A DNA stretch of 12,936 nt from Candidatus Latescibacterota bacterium. GTDB lineage: Bacteria > Latescibacterota > UBA2968 > UBA8231. The position numbers and the translations under genes were made by a program. Location of the stretch: NCBI GenBank assembly GCA_022825185.1, contig JAJDYK010000089.1:1-12936 (forward strand). The letters run 5' to 3'. Below are positions 1 to 6,087 of this stretch, piece after piece. Positions within the stretch are counted from its first letter, which is position 1; each line of letters opens with the position of its first letter. The notes below the pieces were generated by a model, which saw only the letters and a program-made list of their open reading frames with translations, had not been told where the DNA came from and searched no databases.

Positions 1-703
1 GCCGCCTTCCTCGTTTGACGCCGAGAGCGTGCGCCTCGAAAAGCTCAAGGTGCTCAAGGCGATCCGCCCCATCCGCATCGGCCAAGTTGACCGCTATGCG
101 GTGCGCGGCCAGTACGGACCCGGTGAAAATGCACTGGGCTACTTACAAGAAGAAGACGTGCCCCCAAACTCGCGCACCGAGACTTTCGCCGCCCTCGAAT
201 TCACCGTAGATAACTGGCGCTGGCAAGGGGTGCCGTTCTACGTGCGCACGGGCAAGCGCATGGCTAAGCGCACCAGCACGGTCACCCTGCAATTCCACCA
301 GCCCCCTCACCTAATTTTCGCCCAAGCTGACGCCTTATCCCCTAGCACGCTCACCATCCGCATCCAACCCGAAGAGGGGATCTCGCTTTCCTTCAACGGC
401 AAAATCCCCGGTCCCGACGTCCACTTGGGCACTGTCAACATGGACTTCAGCTACGCTGATTCGTTTGGCGGTCGCACGCCCGAAGCCTACGAGACCCTAA
501 TCCTCGACTGCCTACTCGGCGACGGGACGCTCTACTCAGACAGCGATTGGATCGAGCAGTCGTGGGCACTCCTAACGCCCATCCTCGACGCTTGGCAAGC
601 ATCTTCATCGGGCGAGGTGCCTTCCTATCCGGTCGGGGCCGCCGGGCCCGAGGAAGCCAACGAACTGCTCGGAGAGGCTTGGAGAAAGTGGGCACCCCTG
701 TGA
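1..703 (+). CDS. zwf: Glucose-6-phosphate 1-dehydrogenase, C-terminal part (5' end outside window)
   Basis: This enzyme oxidises glucose 6-phosphate to 6-phosphogluconolactone with NAD(P)+, the first step of the oxidative pentose phosphate pathway, in the cytoplasm. The reading frame is open from base 2, so the window enters mid-gene; about 233 codons remain of a family usually near 490 residues. Visible family signatures are the PPSSFDAESVRLEKLKVL segment right at the edge, the WQGVPFYVRTGKRM block (substrate and NADP contact region), IRIQPEEGISLSFNGKIPG, and the EAYETLILDCLLGDGTLY block before the C-terminus. The catalytic His-Asp region and nucleotide-binding fold lie upstream, outside the window. 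The GTG at 29 is an internal valine, not a start. The TGA stop lies inside the start of the glucokinase gene, so the two are almost certainly one transcript. Confidence 0.95.
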   Translation, partial: PPSSFDAESVRLEKLKVLKAIRPIRIGQVDRYAVRGQYGPGENALGYLQEEDVPPNSRTETFAALEFTVDNWRWQGVPFYVRTGKRMAKRTSTVTLQFHQPPHLIFAQADALSPSTLTIRIQPEEGISLSFNGKIPGPDVHLGTVNMDFSYADSFGGRTPEAYETLILDCLLGDGTLYSDSDWIEQSWALLTPILDAWQASSSGEVPSYPVGAAGPEEANELLGEAWRKWAPL

Positions 704-1674
704 TCATCGCCGGTGATGTCGGCGGCACCAAAACGTACCTCGCCGCTTTCGACCCAGACGCCCAAGGCTTCGCTCCTCTCGTCGAGCGGCGCTACCAGAC
801 TGCATCCTACCCCAGCGCCGGTGCGCTGCTCAAGGCTTTCGCCGACGAGACGCAGATCGACCCCAGCCGCACGGTCTTAGGCGTCCCCGGTCCCGTCCAT
901 CAGCTTCCCGTCCGCGCCGTCAATCTGCCTTGGCTCATCGACCCCAGCGAAATTTCGGCCGTGCTCAACAACACCGACGTTCACCTGCTCAACGACCTGC
1001 AAGCGACTTCCTACGGCACCTTGGTGTTGGAGCCGGACGACCTGTGTCCGCTCAACGAAGGACAACGCGAGCCAAAAGGCAACATAGCCGTCATCGCCGC
1101 TGGTACCGGACTGGGCGAAGGGGGCTTGTGCTGGGGCGAGGGCCGCTACGCAGCAATCGCCTCTGAAGGAGGACACGCGACCTTCGGGCCAAGTTCTCCG
1201 CTAGAAGCCGAACTTTGGCATTTCCTCAACGAGCGCTACGGCCACGTTAGCTGGGAACGGGTGGTCTCGGGCCAGGGCTTGGCCGCTATCTACGACTTTC
1301 TGTGCGAACGGCATCCCGACCGCGCCGACGCCTCTCTGGCTCCCGAAGCAGAGCAGTCCGACCGCGCCGACGCCATCGCGCGCGCCGGCCTCGAAAGCCA
1401 CTCCGCGCTGGCCGTAGCGGCCCTCGACCTCTTCGCACTCCTCTACGGCCGCGAAGCGGGGAATTTAGCGCTGAAGTTAATGTCTTCGGGTGGGGTTTTC
1501 GTCGGCGGCGGCATTGCGCCCAAGATCCTCGCCAAGCTGCGCGACGGTCGCTTTATCGAGGGCTTTATGGACAAAGGCCGCATGGGCGAACCCCTCGCGG
1601 CCATTCCCGTCCACGTCGTACTCAACGACAAGACCGCGCTACTGGGTGCCGCCTATTGGGGAGCGCAGTTTTAG
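700..1674 (+). CDS. glk: Glucokinase (Glk-type, ATP-dependent)
   Basis: Glucokinase phosphorylates glucose to glucose 6-phosphate with ATP, supplying the substrate of the upstream zwf product. The protein of about 324 residues matches the usual Glk length of about 320. The phosphate-1 loop GDVGGTKTYL sits at residues 5-14, the LLNDLQATSYGTL catalytic region with the Asp base follows, then AAGTGLGEGG (phosphate 2), SEGGHATFGP, and FVGGGIAPKIL near the C-terminus (adenosine region). I chose GTG 700, which forms a GTGA overlap with the zwf stop and gives the family-like N-terminus MIIAGDVGG. GTG 688 is an alternative that adds four residues and has GGAG only 3 nt upstream. A much longer open frame from 547 runs inside zwf and its extra N-terminus has no family resemblance. 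The stop TAG overlaps the stop of the convergent gene. Confidence 0.93.
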   Translation: MIIAGDVGGTKTYLAAFDPDAQGFAPLVERRYQTASYPSAGALLKAFADETQIDPSRTVLGVPGPVHQLPVRAVNLPWLIDPSEISAVLNNTDVHLLNDLQATSYGTLVLEPDDLCPLNEGQREPKGNIAVIAAGTGLGEGGLCWGEGRYAAIASEGGHATFGPSSPLEAELWHFLNERYGHVSWERVVSGQGLAAIYDFLCERHPDRADASLAPEAEQSDRADAIARAGLESHSALAVAALDLFALLYGREAGNLALKLMSSGGVFVGGGIAPKILAKLRDGRFIEGFMDKGRMGEPLAAIPVHVVLNDKTALLGAAYWGAQF

Positions 1675-2870
1675 CCGAGCAACTCCCTAAGCCGCCGCCC
1701 AATCTGTTCGGGCTCGCCCTCCTTAAGGCACATCGGCCCAAAAATCACCGCCCCCTCATGCACATATGTCGGGTTAGCGGCGATTGGCGGCTGACCTTTC
1801 TGTAGCGCCTTGACCAATTCCAGCGCCGTCGTGCCCGCGGCTTCCTCGGCAAGCACCAGCCGAGCAGTCGGAATTTCAGCGCGCTTGCGGTCGGCTACCA
1901 CCGCAATCTCGGCGTGTTGCAGCACGCCACATGCGGCGACCAATTCCTCCATGAGCGCATACCAGCGTTGCCGCCGTTTCGCCGGGTCTTCGGCGACAAA
2001 AAGTCGCAGTGCCTTCACCAACCCCGCGATCTCCTCCTTACCGACCTTGCAGGGCCGCCCAATGCCGTGCTGCGGGGCACCGGGTAGCTGCGACTTGTCG
2101 ATCAAACTCTCCGGCGGGTCCCACAGCTCGGGCATTACGTCGAGATCCTGGTGTTGTAGCGCGGCCGCGGCGATCAAATCCCGCCGCCCGCACAAAATCC
2201 CCGAAGCCTGTGGCCCACCGATGGCCTTGCCGCCGCTAAAGGCGACCAAATCGGCTCCAGCGGCAATGAAGCGCTGCAAATTGCTCGCTGGCGGCAACTG
2301 CCCTGCCGCATCTACAATCACCGGCACACCGCCCTTGCGCGCCGCAGCCACCACCTCTTCCAGCGACGGCTGAGTGTGCGCGTATGCCACGTACACGATC
2401 GCCGCCGTCCGCTCGGTAATCGCCGCCTCAATCTCCCACCCTTCCGCATCGCGTATTCCCGCCCCGGAAAAGCGGTCGGCAATCCCCACTTCCACTAACT
2501 CGATTCCCACCGAACGCACTGCGTGGTCATAGAAGTTTCGGTGGCTGCGTGCCATGATCACTTCGTTCTTCATCCCGGACGTATCCGGCAAGCGGTTCAT
2601 CTTTCCCGGATCCAATCCGGTCACACAAGCGGCCGTCCCCAGCAACAAGCCCGCCGCCGCCCCACTCGTCACGTATCCGGCCTCCGCGCCCGTAATCTCG
2701 GCGATAATCTCCCCGGCCCGCGCCTGCATCTGCGCTATATCCACGCAGCGCTCCGACGCCTGCCGCATGGCCTCGGCCACCTCCGGGTGCATGATCGACC
2801 CGCTCAATCGCGTCGCTGGTCCCACGGCGTTGATAATGGGATCGACGCCTAATTCTCGATATATGTCCAT
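1671..2870 (-). CDS. SelA/DgaE-like PLP-dependent lyase or transferase
   Basis: This 399-residue fold-type I PLP enzyme belongs to the family of selenocysteine synthase-like proteins (COG1921 type), which includes D-glucosaminate-6-phosphate ammonia-lyase (DgaE). Visible motifs are INAVGPATRLSGS at residues 13-25, YVTSGAAAG at 66-74 (cofactor phosphate region), VIVDAAGQLPP at 184-194 with Asp187 as the likely pyridine-nitrogen ligand, and FSGGKAIGGPQASG at 211-224 with Lys215 as the Schiff-base lysine. HGIGRPCKVGKEEIAGLV at about 268-285 is typical of the DgaE-like group. It is shorter than true SelA and lacks the N-terminal SelA domain, and nothing here suggests selenocysteine use, so seryl-tRNA(Sec) activity is unlikely. 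The ATG lies 2 nt after the glyA stop (TAAAAATG), with only a distant G-rich stretch as Shine-Dalgarno, so it is probably coupled to glyA. The exact substrate is unknown: an amino sugar acid, a beta-hydroxy amino acid or similar. Confidence 0.85.
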   Translation of the reverse strand: MDIYRELGVDPIINAVGPATRLSGSIMHPEVAEAMRQASERCVDIAQMQARAGEIIAEITGAEAGYVTSGAAAGLLLGTAACVTGLDPGKMNRLPDTSGMKNEVIMARSHRNFYDHAVRSVGIELVEVGIADRFSGAGIRDAEGWEIEAAITERTAAIVYVAYAHTQPSLEEVVAAARKGGVPVIVDAAGQLPPASNLQRFIAAGADLVAFSGGKAIGGPQASGILCGRRDLIAAAALQHQDLDVMPELWDPPESLIDKSQLPGAPQHGIGRPCKVGKEEIAGLVKALRLFVAEDPAKRRQRWYALMEELVAACGVLQHAEIAVVADRKRAEIPTARLVLAEEAAGTTALELVKALQKGQPPIAANPTYVHEGAVIFGPMCLKEGEPEQIGRRLRELLG

Positions 2871-2872
2871 TT

Positions 2873-4192
2873 TTAGAGCGGCTTTCCCCCGCCGTCGTAG
2901 AGTAAGCCGGGGGCCGGGAAGCGAGAGCAGAGTGCCCGCACTTCAGCCGCGATCTCGGCGTATTCCGCTTTCCGGTCGTCGAGTTCCAGCGCTTTATTGG
3001 CCCGGACCTGAGCCACCCGGTCCATCCACTCGGCCAACTGCTCCATCTGTTCTGCACCAAAGCCCCGGCTGGTAATCGCCGGCGTGCCGATGCGGATGCC
3101 ACTGGGCTTGCGCGCTGGCCGCGGATCGAATGGCACGCGATTGAAATTGCAGACGATACCCGATGCGTCCAGTGCCTTGGCCATCACATAACCAGTAATG
3201 CCCTTGTTGGTCACGTCCATGAGGATCAGGTGGTTGTCGGTGCCGCCCGAACTGAGGGCAAAACCGCGCGCCGACAGCGCAGCGGCCAAGGTCTGAGCGT
3301 TGGCGACGATCTGCTGGGCATACAGCTTAAACTCCTCGCTCATCGCCTCCTTGAGCGCCACGGCAATCGCCGCGGTGGTGCTGTTGTGCGGCCCGCCCTG
3401 CAAGCCTGGAAACACCGCCTTATCAATGGCATCGGCGTACTCCGCCCGGCACAAGATCATCCCGCCGCGCGGCCCCCGCAGCGACTTGTGCGTAGTCGTA
3501 GTTACCACATCTACGTGCGGCACGGGACTGGGATGCACCCCGGCGGCCACCAACCCGGCAATATGCGCGATGTCGGCAACCACGATGGCCCCCACCGAAT
3601 GCCCAATCTCAGCAAAGCGCGCAAAATCAACGATGCGCGGATAGGCTGTGCCGCCGCAGAAGAGCAGTTTGGGCCGATTCTCTTTGGCCAGCGCTTCGAC
3701 TTGCTCGAAGTCGATCTCGCCCGAGTCTCGGCACACACCGTATTGCACGGACTTGTAGTGCATCCCCGAGATGCTGACTCGGTCGCCGTGCGTCAGATGA
3801 CCTCCGTGCGCCAGCGCCAAGCCCATGACCGTATCGCCCGGTGCGCACAGGCCGACGTACACGGCCTGATTGGCCGGTGAGCCCGAATAGGGCTGCACAT
3901 TGACGTGCTCGGCCCCAAAAACCTCCTTGGCTCGCTCGACGCAGAGCCGCTCGATCTTGTCAATTTCTCGCTGGCCCTCGTAGTAGCGCGCGCCTGCGTA
4001 CCCTTCGGAGTACTTATTCGTCAGGATCGAGCCGCTGGCTTCGAGTACGGCTTGACTGGCGTAATTTTCAGATGGGATCAGGCGAATTTTGTTGTGCTGA
4101 CGCCTGTTTTCAGCGCGAATGATGGCCTCGACCTCCGGGTCCACTGCCGCCAGCGTCCCGGCGATTTCGGGCTGCACCGCCACTGCCTCCAT
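2873..4192 (-). CDS. glyA: Serine hydroxymethyltransferase
   Basis: GlyA interconverts serine and glycine with tetrahydrofolate, producing 5,10-methylene-THF; it is cytoplasmic and PLP-dependent. The protein is 439 residues, close to the bacterial norm of about 420. Motifs include IRLIPSENYAS near residue 37, NKYSEGYAGARYYEGQ at 59-74, HLTHGDRVSISG at 132-143, VADIAHIAGL at 205-214 with Asp207 and His210 contacting the cofactor, the TTTTHKSLRGPRGG block at 231-244 with Lys236 as the PLP lysine, and PGLQGGPHN. The open frame extends 100 codons further upstream, but that stretch has no family similarity and would run into the divergent xylulokinase. ATG 4192 is supported by a GGAGG Shine-Dalgarno 9 nt upstream. 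It is the first gene of an operon with the SelA/DgaE-like gene, 2 nt apart. A short N-terminal extension of about 15 residues before the conserved core is normal variation. Confidence 0.96.
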   Translation of the reverse strand: MEAVAVQPEIAGTLAAVDPEVEAIIRAENRRQHNKIRLIPSENYASQAVLEASGSILTNKYSEGYAGARYYEGQREIDKIERLCVERAKEVFGAEHVNVQPYSGSPANQAVYVGLCAPGDTVMGLALAHGGHLTHGDRVSISGMHYKSVQYGVCRDSGEIDFEQVEALAKENRPKLLFCGGTAYPRIVDFARFAEIGHSVGAIVVADIAHIAGLVAAGVHPSPVPHVDVVTTTTHKSLRGPRGGMILCRAEYADAIDKAVFPGLQGGPHNSTTAAIAVALKEAMSEEFKLYAQQIVANAQTLAAALSARGFALSSGGTDNHLILMDVTNKGITGYVMAKALDASGIVCNFNRVPFDPRPARKPSGIRIGTPAITSRGFGAEQMEQLAEWMDRVAQVRANKALELDDRKAEYAEIAAEVRALCSRFPAPGLLYDGGGKPL

Positions 4193-4265
4193 TGGTTTTG
4201 TCCTCCCCAGCGCGTTTGTTAATTTTGGTTTGAATAGCTCACAAAAATTACGGCGGGGTATTTCT
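4193..4265. promoter_or_regulatory. Divergent intergenic promoter region, glyA / xylulokinase
   Basis: This 73-bp AT-rich spacer separates two genes transcribed away from each other, so both promoters must lie here or inside the neighbouring 5' ends. The glyA side carries GGAGG at 4202-4206 (read on the minus strand), 9 nt before its ATG. The xylulokinase side has GGCGGGG ending at 4258, 7 nt before ATG 4266. On the minus strand TTGTGA followed after 17 nt by TAACAA is a weak sigma70-like pair; I see no convincing pair on the plus strand. The promoter elements themselves are inference. Confidence 0.5.
4202..4206 (-). promoter_or_regulatory. Ribosome binding site that fixes the glyA start
   Basis: On the minus strand GGAGG stands 9 nt before ATG 4192, inside GGGGAGGACAAAACCAATG. 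It supports the 439-residue GlyA over the 100-codon longer frame, whose extra part has no similarity to the enzyme family. Confidence 0.75.
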
Positions 4266-5834
4266 ATGAGCAAGTATCTGGGCATCGACGCTAGCACCCA
4301 ATCCATCACCGGCCTACTCATTGACGCGGAGCAGAGCACCATCGTCGCCGAAGCGTCCATCAACTTCGACGAGCACTTCAAAGCCACGTATGGAGTCGTC
4401 AACGGCGTCTTCGACCTCGGCGCAGGCGTGGTCCACAGTGCACCCCTGATGTGGGCTGAAGCGCTGGACCTGCTCCTGCAAACGCTCGTCAATCAAGGCC
4501 ACGATCTCGGCACCGTGCGGGCAATCGCCGGCAGCGGCCAGCAGCACGGCACCGTCTATCTCAACGCCAGCGCCGCTAGCGCCTTAGCAAACCTTTCACC
4601 GACCCAGCCGCTCAAAGACCAACTCGCCACCATCTTCTCCCGCGCCACCGCGCCCATCTGGATGGACACTTCCACAGCCTCGCAATGCGCCGAGATCGAA
4701 GCGACCGTCGGCGGACGCGACGCACTGCTCGCGCTTACCGGCAACGCGGCCTTTGAGCGCTTCAGCGGGCCGCAGATCCGCAAGTTTTACCAGACCGAAC
4801 CCGACGCTTACGCCGACACCACGAACATCGGCTTGGTCAGCTCCTATGTCGCCAGTCTGCTCGCCGGACAGCTCGTCGGCGTTGACCCCGGCGACGGCAG
4901 CGGCACCAACATGATGGACATTGCCGCGCGCCAATGGAGTGCGCTCGCGCTCGACGCTACTGCTCCCGACCTAGCCGCCAAACTCCTACCCATCGCCCCT
5001 TCCGGCCAGCCCGTCGGCCCCATCAGTTCTTACTGCGTGGGTCGCTACGGCTTTGCGGGCGACTGCCTCGTGTTGCCCTTTTCCGGCGATAATCCGTGCA
5101 GCCTTATCGGCCTCGGTCTCGTCGCTCCGGGCCAAGTCGCCCTGAGCTTGGGCACTTCGGATACTCTTTTCGCCTGCATGGACCAGCCGCGCACTTCCGC
5201 AGCCGGCGAGGGCGCAGTCTTTGCCTCACCCGACGGCACGCACTACATGGCTCTGACTTGCTATCTCAACGGCAGCTTGGCCCGCGAAGCCGTACGCGAT
5301 CAATACGGCATGAATTGGGATCAGTTCACCAGCGCCCTACGCGCCACGCCGCCGGGCAACAACGGCGCACTCATGCTCCCTTACTTCGCACCGGAAATCG
5401 TCCCCAAAGTCCCCCGACCCAGCGTCGTCCGCCAAAACCTCGACCCCACCGACGCGCCGGCCAATATCCGCGCCGTCATCGAGGCCCAAGCCCTTTCCTC
5501 GCGCATCCACGCGCGTTGGATGGGAGTAGAAATTTCCTCGCTCTACGTCACCGGCGGCGCATCGGCCAACGCCGAAATCCTGCGCGTCTTCGCCAACGTC
5601 CACAACTGCCCGGTCCACCGCTTCGAGACAACTAATTCGGCGGCGTTAGGCGCTGCCTTGCGCGCCGCCCACGCTCACCAATCCTCAGCCGACCATGCGC
5701 CTTCGTGGGCGGAAGTCGTCGAGCCATTCGCGCAGCCGGTCGCCGGATCAACGATTGAACCAGAGCTAAGAGCCGTAGCCGCGTACGACGAACTCATCGG
5801 CCAGTACGCCGCCCTAGAACAAGCGCACACTTAG
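4266..5834 (+). CDS. xylB: Xylulokinase, long eukaryote-like FGGY type
   Basis: This FGGY-family sugar kinase, 522 residues, most likely phosphorylates D-xylulose to xylulose 5-phosphate, feeding the non-oxidative pentose phosphate pathway. It shows the N-terminal phosphate loop GIDASTQSITGLLID at residues 6-20, AGSGQQHGTVYLN at 88-100, IWMDTSTASQC at 131-141, GDGSGTNMMDIAARQW at 209-224, FSGDNPCSLIGL at 272-283 with Asp275 as the likely catalytic base, the SLGTSDTLF ATP-site motif at 294-302, and VTGGASANAEILRVFANV near the C-terminus. The GQQHG, WMD-ST and DGSG-N-MDI signatures resemble animal and fungal xylulokinase (XYLB type) more than the short E. coli XylB of about 484 residues. I chose ATG 4266 because the family N-terminus MSKYLGID begins there and a G-rich ribosome site precedes it; the open frame continues upstream into glyA without similarity. 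It has no isomerase or transporter partner in the window, so the sugar is assigned by family only. Confidence 0.9.
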   Translation: MSKYLGIDASTQSITGLLIDAEQSTIVAEASINFDEHFKATYGVVNGVFDLGAGVVHSAPLMWAEALDLLLQTLVNQGHDLGTVRAIAGSGQQHGTVYLNASAASALANLSPTQPLKDQLATIFSRATAPIWMDTSTASQCAEIEATVGGRDALLALTGNAAFERFSGPQIRKFYQTEPDAYADTTNIGLVSSYVASLLAGQLVGVDPGDGSGTNMMDIAARQWSALALDATAPDLAAKLLPIAPSGQPVGPISSYCVGRYGFAGDCLVLPFSGDNPCSLIGLGLVAPGQVALSLGTSDTLFACMDQPRTSAAGEGAVFASPDGTHYMALTCYLNGSLAREAVRDQYGMNWDQFTSALRATPPGNNGALMLPYFAPEIVPKVPRPSVVRQNLDPTDAPANIRAVIEAQALSSRIHARWMGVEISSLYVTGGASANAEILRVFANVHNCPVHRFETTNSAALGAALRAAHAHQSSADHAPSWAEVVEPFAQPVAGSTIEPELRAVAAYDELIGQYAALEQAHT

Positions 5835-6087
5835 GGGCCTGTTCGACACAAAAAAGATCGAGTTATATGCTAGGCCCGCTGGCAGCTAAAATGGGTATTA
5901 GAAACGCAATATTGACCGAACAGGTTTGTTATTAACGCACATAGTGAACAAGGTAACAACTCGACTCGGTAGTTCGACATGGAAGAAGCCGCTTGACACA
6001 GGGCCTTTTTTCAACTATCCATGTTTTTCACCTTCGATGTCGAAAACCCTGTGTAAAACGTGCATTCACAGTAAAACATAACCTTTT
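5835..6087. other. AT-rich, repeat-rich intergenic region
   Basis: This 253-bp spacer has no credible gene and is clearly richer in A and T than its flanks. It holds several perfect short repeats: CCTGTTCG at 5838-5845 against CGAACAGG at 5917-5924; TTCGACAT at 5973-5980 against ATGTCGAA at 6037-6044; ACACAGGG at 5996-6003 against CCCTGTGT at 6047-6054; and ACATGGA at 5977-5983 against TCCATGT at 6018-6024. GTTCGACA occurs directly repeated at 5841-5848 and 5972-5979. GTAAAAC is repeated at 6053-6059 and 6071-6077. A GGGCCT/AGGCCC pair at 5835-5840 and 5872-5877 just after the xylulokinase stop could form a weak hairpin. Possible explanations are operator sites, an RNA structure, or the relic of a small terminal-repeat element. 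Confidence 0.6.
5993..6021 (+). promoter_or_regulatory. Candidate sigma70-type promoter for the foldase gene
   Basis: A perfect TTGACA at 5993-5998 is followed after exactly 17 nt by TATCCA at 6016-6021, a -10 element matching only the first three bases of the consensus. A transcript would start near 6028 and leave a leader of about 60 nt before ATG 6088. The -35 box overlaps the left arm of the ACACAGGG/CCCTGTGT dyad and lies between other inverted repeats, so repressor binding or leader folding could control it. The -10 is weak and the host's promoter consensus is unknown. Confidence 0.4.

Noticed and set aside
547..699. Upstream extension of glucokinase inside zwf
   Set aside because: The stretch is Arg-rich shadow translation of zwf; the family N-terminus begins at IIAGDVGGTKT.
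2527..3102. Open frame of 191 codons on the minus strand across the SelA/DgaE-glyA junction
   Set aside because: It is an alternate-frame shadow of two well-supported genes and its translation is Arg/Gly-rich without a domain.
4225..4250. CRP-like site between glyA and xylulokinase
   Set aside because: TTTGA and TCACA half-sites are present, but the spacing is 5 rather than 6 and one half is imperfect, so it is no better than chance in an AT-rich spacer.
4193..4492. 100-codon N-terminal extension of glyA
   Set aside because: It has no similarity to serine hydroxymethyltransferase, is rich in Ser and Arg typical of a shadow frame, overlaps the divergent xylulokinase, and a GGAGG site marks ATG 4192.
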